From positions 2,604,001-2,668,000 of the forward strand of contig NZ_CP054698.1 of assembly GCF_014023275.1 (NCBI RefSeq): 64,000 bases of DNA, read 5' to 3'. Source of the stretch: Nostoc edaphicum CCNP1411. Lineage in GTDB: Bacteria > Cyanobacteriota > Cyanobacteriia > Cyanobacteriales > Nostocaceae. Numbering within the stretch: the stretch's first letter is position 1; the number at the start of each line of letters is the position of its first letter. The translations under genes and the position numbers were made by a program. The notes below the pieces were generated by a model, which saw only the letters and a program-made list of their open reading frames with translations, searched no databases and had not been told where the DNA came from. This document shows, piece by piece, positions 26,656-35,796 of the stretch.

Positions 26656-28800
26656 ATGAGAGAAATCCTTTATTTAGAAATTCCAACTCCGGATATAGCA
26701 ACTGTGCGTAACTGGTTACAAACAGATTTTGAACCCGGCAATGGAGAAAAAGTGCTTACCTCGGAAGGCTTTCGCCTCAAAATACCCAGTGCTACTACAA
26801 CTATTGGAGTGGCTCTTTCCGAAAACTTGCCTGCGGAACTTTCGGTATTTGTCTGGTCGGTACAACGAACTACTTATCTAAAAGTGTTTCGTTGGGCAGA
26901 ACAACCCTTTCCCTGTGAAGGACAAATTCTGCAACGCCTGACTAAAGAAATCAGAAGCCGTTTTCCGCATCATTACCCAGAACCGCCAGCAATTGATTTA
27001 TCCCAGCAATCGATTTTCGCAGCACTAGGCTCTGCTTACCCCCTCACCGTCAAGTATTTTCAGAAAATGCCTAACGGTGAATATGATCTAACGCGTGCCT
27101 ACTGGTGGGAACAACGATGGCGCGAAGGGGTACGGAATCCGCAGCAACCCCGGCAGGTGGTGTTTTCCAGTCAAGGGGACAGGGGACTGGGGACTGGGAA
27201 CTGGGTAAAAGGTAATCCCAATACCCAATCCCTAATCCCTAATCCTCAGTACGACATCATCTACATCGGTGGCGCATTAGGCGCAATCCATGCAGCACTG
27301 ATGGCAAAACTAGGATATAAAGTCCTGCTGGTGGAACGGATGCCCTTTGGGCGAATGAACCGAGAATGGAATATTTCCCGCGATGAGATTCAAAGCTTGG
27401 TTAATCTGGGTTTAGTCACCCCCGCTGAGTTAGAAACCATCATTGCCAGAGAATACAAAGACGGATTCAATAAGTTTTTTGATGCTAATAATCCAGCCAA
27501 ACTGCGATCGCCCGTCCTCCACACACCCACAGTCCTAAATTTAGGTTTAGATTCCGAAAAATGGCTCCAAATGTGTGGGCAAAAACTGGAAGCGGCTGGC
27601 GGTGAAATTTGGGATGAAACAGAGTTTATCCGTGCAGATATTGATATATCACAAGTAGTTTTGCAAGTCAAGCACTTGCCCAGTCAGATTGAGAAGCAAG
27701 TAAGTGGACGATTGCTAATAGATGCAATGGGAACTGCGTCCCCCATCGCTTGGCAATTAAATGGTGGTCGTGCTTTTGATAGTGTGTGTCCAACAGTGGG
27801 AGCGGCAATTCAGAGCGGATTTGAGCCAGGAGTATGGGATTCCCAATATGGGGACGTTCTTTACAGTCATGGGGATATTTCGCGGGGAAGGCAGTTGATT
27901 TGGGAATTGTTTCCCGCAGCAGATGATGAACTAACGATTTATTTATTTCATTACCACGAAGTCAATGCTGAAAATCCCGGTTCCTTGCTAGAGATGTACG
28001 AGGACTTTTTCACAATTTTGCCAGAGTATCGCAGGTGCGATATGGACAAATTGGTGTGGAAGAAGCCGACATTTGGGTATATACCTGGGCATTTTAGTCT
28101 GGGAAGTCGCGATCGCACAGTTGCCTTTGATCGATTGATTGCGATCGGTGATGCCGCATCACTCCAATCTCCCCTCGTCTTCACCGGTTTTGGTTCCCTA
28201 GTTCGCAACTTAGAGCGCTTAACAATGCTGTTGGATACTGCTCTCAAACATGACTTGTTGAGTTTCCGCCACTTGAACCAAATACGCGCTTACCAAAGCA
28301 ACGTTTCAGTGACTTGGCTATTTTCCAAAGGGATGATGGTACCCACAGGAAAATTTTTACCACCCCAGCGGATTAACTCCATGCTCAACACCTTTTTTGG
28401 GCTGTTGGCAGACGAACCGCCAGAGGTAGCAGATAACTTCATCAAAGATCGGTGTGATTGGTTAACCTTTAACCGCCTCGCGCTTAAAGCCGCTAGGAAA
28501 AATCCTGCCTTGCTTTTATGGATTTGGGAACTTGCTGGGCCCAGGGATTTGCTCAGATGGCTTGGTAGTTATTTCAACTTTGGTCGTCATGCCCTAATCA
28601 GCGCTTTGCTGAGTCCGTGGTTGCCGCGCTTCTTGAATCGGGTAGGTTTTTGGCTAGAACCCCGGAATCCGGGCTTGTGGCTGTGGCTATTGGCGATTAA
28701 CTATGCGATCGCCACAGGCAAACCGCGATCGCGCAGTCAGGTAGTAAAATCCAACCCAGAAGCCATAATTCCGAAGCCAGAAGTAAGAATTAGTCATTAG
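26656..28800 (+). CDS. CruA/CruP-type lycopene cyclase family flavoprotein
   Basis: 714 residues. The N-terminal 170 residues are an extension without a recognised motif. A dinucleotide-binding fold begins at about 196 (YDIIYIGGALGAIHAALMAK, then GYKVLLVER). The family blocks REWNISRDEIQSLVNLGLVT, RLLIDAMGTASPIAWQ and FDRLIAIGDAASLQSPLVF match my memory of the CruA/CruP group, which cyclises lycopene ends (CruA) or has a related, less clear role in photosynthetic stress (CruP). I cannot decide between the two. Codons for about 25 residues at 27165-27250 are an in-frame STRR block between the extension and the flavin fold. The C-terminal ~25 residues also run into repeats. Confidence 0.75.
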   Translation: MREILYLEIPTPDIATVRNWLQTDFEPGNGEKVLTSEGFRLKIPSATTTIGVALSENLPAELSVFVWSVQRTTYLKVFRWAEQPFPCEGQILQRLTKEIRSRFPHHYPEPPAIDLSQQSIFAALGSAYPLTVKYFQKMPNGEYDLTRAYWWEQRWREGVRNPQQPRQVVFSSQGDRGLGTGNWVKGNPNTQSLIPNPQYDIIYIGGALGAIHAALMAKLGYKVLLVERMPFGRMNREWNISRDEIQSLVNLGLVTPAELETIIAREYKDGFNKFFDANNPAKLRSPVLHTPTVLNLGLDSEKWLQMCGQKLEAAGGEIWDETEFIRADIDISQVVLQVKHLPSQIEKQVSGRLLIDAMGTASPIAWQLNGGRAFDSVCPTVGAAIQSGFEPGVWDSQYGDVLYSHGDISRGRQLIWELFPAADDELTIYLFHYHEVNAENPGSLLEMYEDFFTILPEYRRCDMDKLVWKKPTFGYIPGHFSLGSRDRTVAFDRLIAIGDAASLQSPLVFTGFGSLVRNLERLTMLLDTALKHDLLSFRHLNQIRAYQSNVSVTWLFSKGMMVPTGKFLPPQRINSMLNTFFGLLADEPPEVADNFIKDRCDWLTFNRLALKAARKNPALLLWIWELAGPRDLLRWLGSYFNFGRHALISALLSPWLPRFLNRVGFWLEPRNPGLWLWLLAINYAIATGKPRSRSQVVKSNPEAIIPKPEVRISH

Positions 28801-28950
28801 TCATAGGGCATTGGGCATGGGGCATGGGGCATGGGGCATTGGGCATGGGGCATTGGGCATGGGGCATTACTCACTTGACTCCCAACTCCCAACTCCCAAC
28901 TCCCAACTTCCAACTCCTAACTCCTAACTCAGCACTCAGCACTCAGCACT
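28801..28950. repeat. STRR block (GGGCATG, AACTCCC, CAGCACT units)
   Basis: Three kinds of 7-mer tandem repeats follow one another: GGGCATG/GGGCATT (28805-28866), AACTCCC/AACTCCT (28880-28927) and CTCAGCA (28928-28952). They separate two convergent genes and contain no gene. Confidence 0.85.
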
Positions 28951-28951
28951 C

Positions 28952-30499
28952 TTAACTCTTGGGGCGAAAATTCGGCAGTTCTACAGATGCCAATGACTTA
29001 CGCCCCTTGGGTGGACGCTGGGGATAAACCACAGGTGAGGGTGAATTAGCATCATTGGTGTTATCACCTAATGATTCTGGGGAGAAATCAGTTGCCGACA
29101 ATTCTAACTGTGACAATTGGGAAACTTCTGACCAGTAGTCTTCAGTTTCTCCAAGAGGTGTCTCAGTGTCAGGTGGAGTGGAGGAAATCGGTAAGTTATT
29201 GGCTGGTGAAAGCACAGAATCTGTTGTCCAAGAATTAGAGGTAGTTGCAGGGGGATCTATTTCTGCCTCCAACTGCTCCTTCTGTGGATTTTCTAGTTCT
29301 TCATCGTCTTCTAAGATTGTTGCTAAAGTCTCCCAGATGGGGGAATCACCTACATCAGTTTTCGCAGGTGGTGGTGGTGATACTGATGCAGGCTGGGAAG
29401 TAAAAAACATTTGGATTAGACTATCTAATTGCTGATCTAAATTTGATGAAGATGAACCCAAAGGTGAAACAACTTCCGTTGTATCTGAAGAATCATCAAT
29501 TTCTGGAGATGATCCTGGCTGTGTTGGTGTTGGCGTATCTTTCTTAACTGTCCAGTTCCAAGGAGATGATGGCGTCGGAGTGGCTTCATTTCTTTGGAAT
29601 GGGATTGGTGCTGAGGGTTCGCCCCAAGAATTATCTAGATCATCACTCAAAGATTCTGGTTCTGCTGACCAAGGTTGAATTGGATGTGCATTCGGAAATA
29701 AAGACCGAGCTTTTCTAGAGAATCTTCCTTGTCCACTAGTTATATCTTTAGGATGTTTTGCAGCATCCTCTAGGGAGTCATAGCTAGGAACCGATGTATC
29801 TAAACATTTTTCTAGAGCTGCTTTGAATTGCAGCGTCTGGCGTTGCTGTCGCATCAGTCTAGTACGTAACTCCCGACAAGCAGTTTCTGACTGCAATAGC
29901 TGCTGAGACTGTTCGCTGTTGTTAGTGTGTAACAATGTACATTCTCGCTCTAGCTGGGCAAGGCGTTGTTGGCTAATTTGGAGCTGTGCTTTATAAGTAT
30001 CAATGAAAATTTCCTGGCGTTGAACAGTTTGTACAGCAGTTTCTAATTGTTGAAATAAAGACTTTATCTGTTCTTGAGCCGCCGCCAGTTCCTGGGTATG
30101 TTGGTTGAGCATCGACTCACTAACGCTGGAACGCGTTTTCTGCCACTGCAAAACCTTTTCTGACTCAGTTAGGTTGTCTTTTAGCTGCTCTACTTGTTCA
30201 TACAAGTTATTGTTAGCTGCACGTAATTCTTCGTTCAATGCCAGCAGGTTCTGAAATTCCGAGTCAATAAGTGCCTGTTTGTCGCTTTCAGGCTCTGCAA
30301 CCCAGTCCTGCTGGGTAGTATCTTGTGAAAATTGTGTATCTTCAGCTGGCATGAGGAGTGGCAGTTTTCTAACTGTCATATTGTCATTAGGCACAACTGA
30401 GTAAAAGGGACAACTCGCCTGCTCTGATTGTGGCGAATTAGCAGAATTTAGGGATTCCATCACAGCCCCCTTGTTTGAGGTGTCAGCTTCATTCATCAC
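28952..30499 (-). CDS. Coiled-coil hypothetical protein
   Basis: About 515 residues; a start at the second or third Met (MESLNSANSP) is also possible. Residues 75-235 form a long coiled coil (heptads in LLALNEELRAANNNLYEQVE through RELRTRLMRQQRQTLQFKAA). The rest is disordered, rich in Ser, Pro, Thr and acidic residues, with a short basic C-terminus (RPPKGRKSLASVELPNFRP). There is no signal peptide or membrane helix. It may be a cytoskeletal or scaffolding protein of filamentous cyanobacteria, but nothing here proves that. Confidence 0.7.
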   Translation of the reverse strand: MMNEADTSNKGAVMESLNSANSPQSEQASCPFYSVVPNDNMTVRKLPLLMPAEDTQFSQDTTQQDWVAEPESDKQALIDSEFQNLLALNEELRAANNNLYEQVEQLKDNLTESEKVLQWQKTRSSVSESMLNQHTQELAAAQEQIKSLFQQLETAVQTVQRQEIFIDTYKAQLQISQQRLAQLERECTLLHTNNSEQSQQLLQSETACRELRTRLMRQQRQTLQFKAALEKCLDTSVPSYDSLEDAAKHPKDITSGQGRFSRKARSLFPNAHPIQPWSAEPESLSDDLDNSWGEPSAPIPFQRNEATPTPSSPWNWTVKKDTPTPTQPGSSPEIDDSSDTTEVVSPLGSSSSNLDQQLDSLIQMFFTSQPASVSPPPPAKTDVGDSPIWETLATILEDDEELENPQKEQLEAEIDPPATTSNSWTTDSVLSPANNLPISSTPPDTETPLGETEDYWSEVSQLSQLELSATDFSPESLGDNTNDANSPSPVVYPQRPPKGRKSLASVELPNFRPKS

Positions 30500-31508
30500 T
30501 CTTGACTCACCCGCTTAAAAATATTCAGCAGTGCTGGCATTAGCATTGCTTATTAACTGTGTCTAATCAGGGTTTGCTCTAGAAGCTAAGTTTAACTCTC
30601 TCCAAGCACCAGCAATTAATCATCAATTGGTGTTCCCTATTTTGTATCTAGACTGATGCCGTTATAACACTATGATGCTCTGCCCCGTCAAGAAGAGGTG
30701 GAAGGGGAACTTGGGCTGCCTTCGAGGGTAGGCGGGAGGGAGGAGAAACCTAATGCGTTAAAAACTAAGCTTTATTAGCTGATGAAGTTTTTCTACATGA
30801 AAAAACTGCCTCACCTTATAGTTTATTTTTTGTAACCGCATCCGTCTTAAGATATAAATCAAAAATGTCTTCTTCAACACAATTTTGTACTGACTTATTT
30901 CTTACTTAAGATAGATGTCGATACAAGTATCTACTATTTGATGATAATTCTGTAATCTGAGCGATCGCTATTTAATGTCAGCAAACAACTAAGAGCTTCT
31001 GCCATAACTGCAATGTTAGGAAATTGTGACAAATGCGAATAAATACTTATAAATAGTTCTTAAAAGGGTAGCAAACTACCTAAGTAAATTAATAAATTTT
31101 TTTTAAAGAGTAATCTCAACTTAGTATGGGCTTTTTTCTCAGTAAATACAGTCCTAGTCGGCAATTCCAGGCTTAGTTAGTGAGAGACTTTTCATATCAA
31201 CTTACCTTCAATATGTCAAGTTTCTTTAATGACCACAAGAAAATTGTCTAAAGTATACTTGACTACTTATCAATATTATTTACATTGTATTTTTATTGAC
31301 GTAGTTTTGATTTTAATTAAGTACTAGTGCGGATATCATTTTTAATTAACTTATTAAAGAATAATTGGAATAACCGAGTTTTTCACTAGCAACAAAGTAG
31401 TTATAAAGACCATGATTACTGCCTATTTATATAAATGTGGCGCGAACTAAAGCGTTGTGGCAGTTAGGCTTGTCCAAAAAATCCAAATTTAAAATAGGGG
31501 TGCTAAAG
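30500..31508. other. 1-kb intergenic region upstream of the sulfur cluster
   Basis: No open frame of interest on either strand. It is AT-rich, except for a G-rich stretch (AGGTGGAAGGGGAACTTGGG, about 30695-30750) that could form structure. I see no tRNA or riboswitch. It probably holds the promoter(s) for the desulfurase-like gene. A small RNA cannot be excluded. Confidence 0.5.
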
Positions 31509-33059
31509 ATGACTGACGTACTTGCAATGGGCGCAAATATAAAGCAAGAAGCTGCCCAATTACCGCTGGTTGCAGAAAATTTTGACAGTTTTTGGGATAA
31601 AGAAATCAGACCGTTATTCACAGATGAATCTCTATCTTTTAAGGTGAAAACTCTTAACGGAAAATATGTCAAGTACGTCAACTTGGATAATGGAGCTACA
31701 ACCACTCCCTTTGCAACCCTTAAGCAGCATGTGGATGAAATGCTTGACACTTATGGCAGTGTGCATCGAGGTTCTGGGCAAAAGTCCGTCATTACGACAC
31801 GAGAATATGACGCTAGTCGGAACGTGATTCGGGATTTTGTCGGGTCATCTTCAGACAACTATGTAATCTTTGCGAAGAATACAACAGAAGCAATTAATGG
31901 AGCCGCCACACTTTGGGCAAAAAAACCTGGGAAAATCTTAGTTTCTGATATTGAGCATTCATCCAACCTGTTACCTTGGGTCACTAGAGACGAAGTTGTG
32001 CAGTACAGAACTCAGCCGGATGGAAGTGTAAGTGTTGCAGAAATTGAGGATATATTCAAGGCACATCAAAATCTCCCCGAAGCCGAGCAAATTAAGTTAG
32101 TAACTATTACAGGTGCTTCAACAATTACAGGTTACAGGCCCCCGATTTACGAAATTGCAGCTTTAGCACATCGGTATGGTGCAAAGATATTTGCCGATGT
32201 GTGTCAGTTAATTCAGCATGAACAAGTAAACATGGGTGCAGATGATGACCCATGTCATTTAGATTTTGTGGCTTTCTCTGGACACAAAATGTATGCCCCT
32301 TATGGAACTGGGGTTTTGCTGGGGCCAAAGGAATTTTTTGATAGCTCCTACCCTTATCAAATCGGGGGTGGAAACCTGCCTTATATCACCAGAAACCTAG
32401 AAATAAAACGTTTTTATACAGAACGGGCCCATGACCCTGGAACACCAAACGCAATGGGTGCGATCGCCATTGCTAAGGCGATTGAAATTATCGAAGCATT
32501 AGGACGCGATCGCATCGCCCAGTATGAACACTCTCTAGTTGAATTCACATATACACGGCTGGGGCTGATTCCTGGGGTCAAAGTACATATTCCCGGAGAT
32601 AATTTAGCCCATGTTATTCCCTTTGATATTGATGGGTTTGATGGACGCTTAGTAGCAGAAATTCTGGCACAAGAATATGGCATTGGGGTTCGGGCTGGGG
32701 CTTTCTGCACTTATGAATACATTCGCAAACTCAAGAATATTTCAGACGAGCAAGACTGTGAGATTGCCAAGGAAGTAGACAGAGGAATTACGCGCAACAT
32801 TCCTAGTATTATCCGAGCCAGCTTTGCTGTATATAATACATTGGAAGACTGCGATCGCTTTATAGATGCGATCGCTCAAATAGCTAAAAACGGATTGACT
32901 CATTATTTGCCCAACTACACACAAGATCAGATGACTGGTGTCTGGACAAGCAATAAACAGCTAGTTTTTTCAGAGCATAGGGCATTTATTGGGCATTGGG
33001 CAATAGTTCTTCCCCTATTTCCCCTGCTCCTTCATCAAGCCTTATTCTCTGTGCCTTAA
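31509..33059 (+). CDS. Class V aminotransferase / cysteine-desulfurase-like PLP enzyme
   Basis: About 516 residues from ATG 31509 (MTDVLAMGAN). It has the SufS/CsdA fold markers: NLDNGATTTPF, VHRGSG, IEHSSNLLPW with the PLP-stacking His150, ADVCQ with Asp230, and the PLP lysine Lys260 in FSGHKMYAPYGTG. Cys399 in VRAGAFCTYEY lies where desulfurases carry the catalytic cysteine loop. It may remove sulfur or sulfinate from cysteine or cysteine sulfinate. With sulfite oxidase and TauE/SafE directly downstream, a cysteine-sulfinate desulfinase role is attractive but inferred. The C-terminal ~30 residues (EHRAFIGHWAIVLPLFPLLL...) are encoded by repeats and are probably not native. Confidence 0.82.
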   Translation: MTDVLAMGANIKQEAAQLPLVAENFDSFWDKEIRPLFTDESLSFKVKTLNGKYVKYVNLDNGATTTPFATLKQHVDEMLDTYGSVHRGSGQKSVITTREYDASRNVIRDFVGSSSDNYVIFAKNTTEAINGAATLWAKKPGKILVSDIEHSSNLLPWVTRDEVVQYRTQPDGSVSVAEIEDIFKAHQNLPEAEQIKLVTITGASTITGYRPPIYEIAALAHRYGAKIFADVCQLIQHEQVNMGADDDPCHLDFVAFSGHKMYAPYGTGVLLGPKEFFDSSYPYQIGGGNLPYITRNLEIKRFYTERAHDPGTPNAMGAIAIAKAIEIIEALGRDRIAQYEHSLVEFTYTRLGLIPGVKVHIPGDNLAHVIPFDIDGFDGRLVAEILAQEYGIGVRAGAFCTYEYIRKLKNISDEQDCEIAKEVDRGITRNIPSIIRASFAVYNTLEDCDRFIDAIAQIAKNGLTHYLPNYTQDQMTGVWTSNKQLVFSEHRAFIGHWAIVLPLFPLLLHQALFSVP

Positions 33060-33098
33060 TTACGAATTACGAATTACGAATTAAAAGGGGGTAATAGC

Positions 33099-34385
33099 TT
33101 GAGCGATGAAAACCTCTTTGATCAGGAAGATTACTTACAGGCACGGGTTGATGAGTGTATCTGGCAAAAAAGTACAGATGCAGGTATTTCGCGCCAGCGC
33201 TTTCTAAAAATACTAGCCACTATGGTTGGTGCAACAGCCGTCGCTGGGTTAGCTAAACCTGCACCTGCTCACAGCCAGACAGCTATTAAAACTAAAGGCA
33301 GTAAAATACTTAAGCCATTGCCACCAGGGTATATCTCTCATAGCAAAGGCACATTAGAGATGAACTGGGAAGCAATGTATGGGCGTGGTTATTTAGTACC
33401 AAATGATTGGTTCTATGTTCACAACCGCCATACACCTCCCCCTTTTGACCCGATTACATGGCGTTTGAAGATTCACGGAACTGGCGTTTCTGCACCTTGT
33501 GAGTTCACTTACGATGAAATCGTTGCCATGCCGTCCATCTCAGTCACTTGTGCTATTGAGTGTGCTGCTAATGGTCGGCGCTTCTTTGAAGAAGCTTACA
33601 ACACACCACTCTCTGGAGCAAAATGGAGACTTGGAGCTATTGGTGTGGCTGAGTGGACTGGTGTACCGCTTGGCATGTTATTAGAGCGAGCTGGATTGAA
33701 AGCCACAGCGAAAGATGTACTAGTAGAGGGTGCAGATGTGGATTCGCTGGATTCAAAGGAGACAAATAAATCCAAGTTCAGCAGTGTAGTTCCAATTAGT
33801 AAGGCATTAGCAGATAACTCGCTCGTTGTCTATGCAATGAACGGAGAACCATTACCTCCAGATCACGGTCAGCCATGCCGTGTTTTATTCCCTGGTTGGG
33901 GAGGAAACGCCAACGTTAAATGGATTGAGCGGATTGAAGTTTCGGAAACACCGATATATACCCAGTGGGTGACAGAGCAAATGGTGCTGGTTGGTGCAGA
34001 TTATCCAGCGATCGCACCATATAAAGGTAAGCTGATTACCTATCAAAATGTTAAGAGCGCTTTCGAGTTGGCTTGGCCTGCTACACTTTCGGCTCGAACT
34101 CACTTACTGCGTGGACGTTCTTGGTCTGGGAAAGGAAAGATTACGCGTGTGGAAGTCAGCCTAGATGGCGGTAAAACTTGGCAATTCGCACGACTCAGAG
34201 AACCAAACTTTCCATTTGCATGGGTACGCTGGGACATTGAATGGAACCCAATTCCTGGGGAATATTTTCTCCAAGCTCGTGCTACTGACAATTTAGGTAA
34301 TACACAACCGAGTACAGTTCCGTGGAATGATTCTGGATTGCTATACGGAGGCATTGTTAGCCATCCGGTGACAGTACGGGGATGA
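33099..34385 (+). CDS. Sulfite oxidase-family molybdenum enzyme
   Basis: 428 residues. After a hydrophilic start a twin-arginine-like region lacks the second Arg (SRQRFLKILATMVGATAVAG, 31-50), so export by Tat is uncertain. The molybdopterin domain carries the Mo-ligand cysteine in CAIECAANGRR (Cys155 by analogy with SoxC/SUOX LECxGN) and the GWGGNANVKW block. A C-terminal Mo-co dimerisation domain follows (VEVSLDGGKTWQFARL, then FLQARATDNLGNTQP). It likely oxidises sulfite to sulfate. The start is TTG at 33099, preceded by AGGGGG at good spacing. A 12-bp-unit ACGAATT tandem repeat separates it from the upstream PLP enzyme. Confidence 0.88.
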   Translation: MSDENLFDQEDYLQARVDECIWQKSTDAGISRQRFLKILATMVGATAVAGLAKPAPAHSQTAIKTKGSKILKPLPPGYISHSKGTLEMNWEAMYGRGYLVPNDWFYVHNRHTPPPFDPITWRLKIHGTGVSAPCEFTYDEIVAMPSISVTCAIECAANGRRFFEEAYNTPLSGAKWRLGAIGVAEWTGVPLGMLLERAGLKATAKDVLVEGADVDSLDSKETNKSKFSSVVPISKALADNSLVVYAMNGEPLPPDHGQPCRVLFPGWGGNANVKWIERIEVSETPIYTQWVTEQMVLVGADYPAIAPYKGKLITYQNVKSAFELAWPATLSARTHLLRGRSWSGKGKITRVEVSLDGGKTWQFARLREPNFPFAWVRWDIEWNPIPGEYFLQARATDNLGNTQPSTVPWNDSGLLYGGIVSHPVTVRG

Positions 34386-34713
34386 AACAGATGAGGAGGA
34401 CAAGGGGATAAGGAGAATAATTAACACCGTGTGCGACTTTCTCTCAGACCTAACCCCCAACCCCTTCCCTACCTCTCCCTAACCCTCTCCTACGAGGAGA
34501 GGGAAGCGGAAAAACTTTTGTTGCTGGAAGGGCAGCAAAAATTAAAGCCTATCGACCTTTCGGAGAGAGGAATGGAAGTGGGGTTTCAAGAATAAGTCGC
34601 ACATCGCGTTAATTAATAACCATACCCCATGCCCAATGCCCCATGCCCCATGCCCAATGCCCAATGCTCAATGCCCACTCAGCACTATCAGTTCTCTAGA
34701 AAAAGACCTATTT
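34386..34713. repeat. Repeat-rich spacer before the TauE/SafE gene
   Basis: A C-rich CTAACCC/CCTCTCC block with its inverse GAGAGGGAAG (34450-34575) can form a long hairpin and resembles a dispersed palindromic element. It is followed by GCCCCAT/GCCCAAT STRR units (34625-34675). A frame through these units upstream of the TauE start is not native coding sequence. Confidence 0.6.
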
Positions 34714-35496
34714 ATGATTGATTATAGTTGGTTGATTTTAGTGACGGGGGGTCTAATATCTGGAGTCATAGCTGGACTTTTAGGAATAGGTGGCGGTATT
34801 GTCACAATTCCTCTTTTAGTCACACTAGGCTATACTCCCGTTCAGGCGATCGCTACTAGTAGTCTTGCTATTGTAATTACTTCAATTTCTGGAAGTTTGC
34901 AGAATTGGTGGATGGGCTACTTTGACTTTAAACGAGTAATTTACTTAGGAATTCCAGCTTTTCTAACTACTGGAATAGGTGTATATTTCGCCAATAAAAT
35001 TCCATCTTATATAATACTTTTTACATTTGGCATCATCCTACTCGCTAATATCTATTTGATTGAGCTTCGCAAGCAATTGGCCTTTAAAGATACAGAGAAT
35101 ACAGCACCAATATTTAACCCATTAGTTTCTAAAATCGGCACTGGGGGAGCAGCAGGTATTTTAGCAGGTTTATTCGGCTTAGGTGGCGGTACGATTATGG
35201 TGCCACTGCAAATGTTGCTACTAGGAGAAGACATTAAAGTAGCAATTCAAACTAGTTTGGGTGTAATTGTCATCACTGCTTTAGCTGCCTGTACAGGACA
35301 CACATTAGAGGGAAATATTCTGTTTGTTCAAGGTATAGTTTTGGGATGTGGAGGTCTTTTAGGCGTTCAAATGAGTACTCGCACATTGCCAAAACTACCA
35401 GATTCCACAGTGAGTTTAGGACTTCGTATTTTCTTAGGAATACTATCAATCTATATTTTTTGGGAAGCTTGGATAAATTATCAAGTGATAGTTTAA
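34714..35496 (+). CDS. Sulfite exporter TauE/SafE family permease
   Basis: 260 residues, with about eight membrane helices in two repeats. Each repeat carries the glycine signature (GVIAGLLGIGGGIVTIPLLV; GILAGLFGLGGGTIMVPLQM). The family moves sulfite, sulfoacetate or similar anions. The start is ATG 34714 (MIDYSWLIL); earlier codons come from STRR sequence. Its position after the sulfite oxidase gene suggests sulfite or sulfate export as a detoxification step. Confidence 0.9.
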   Translation: MIDYSWLILVTGGLISGVIAGLLGIGGGIVTIPLLVTLGYTPVQAIATSSLAIVITSISGSLQNWWMGYFDFKRVIYLGIPAFLTTGIGVYFANKIPSYIILFTFGIILLANIYLIELRKQLAFKDTENTAPIFNPLVSKIGTGGAAGILAGLFGLGGGTIMVPLQMLLLGEDIKVAIQTSLGVIVITALAACTGHTLEGNILFVQGIVLGCGGLLGVQMSTRTLPKLPDSTVSLGLRIFLGILSIYIFWEAWINYQVIV

Positions 35497-35537
35497 AAGT
35501 CTTCGATAAATGACAATTTGTCAGCTTGTTATAAAAA

Positions 35538-35570
35538 AGATTCCTAACTTCTCTAAAAAGTTGGGAATCT
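35538..35570 (-). terminator. Hairpin terminator, minus orientation
   Basis: AGATTCC(T)AACTT pairs with AAGTT(G)GGAATCT. On the minus strand it is followed by six Ts, so it suits the minus gene ending at 35797, although it could also stop TauE transcripts. The region to 35796 also holds the dispersed GTGGGGACTTCAGTCCCC repeat. Confidence 0.6.
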
Positions 35571-35796
35571 AAAATTACCTAATATATTAAAAGTTAGTTT
35601 GACCGTGGAAGCGTAGACGCAAAGCAGTTTGTCGCTAAACATCGCTCATTTCGTCCGTTATTATGATGTCAGCCAAATTACCCATAAGAAGCAGTTTGTA
35701 GTGGGGACTTCAGTCCCCAAAGCTAGGACTAAAGTCCTTACTACTAACGAATATTTTTTATTCAGCTTGATAGACGTAAATTTTCGGAATATCATC

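Noticed and set aside
30500..31508. Structured RNA in the 1-kb gap before the sulfur cluster
   Set aside because: A G-rich stretch near 30700 could fold, but no recognisable RNA signature or terminator supports a gene.
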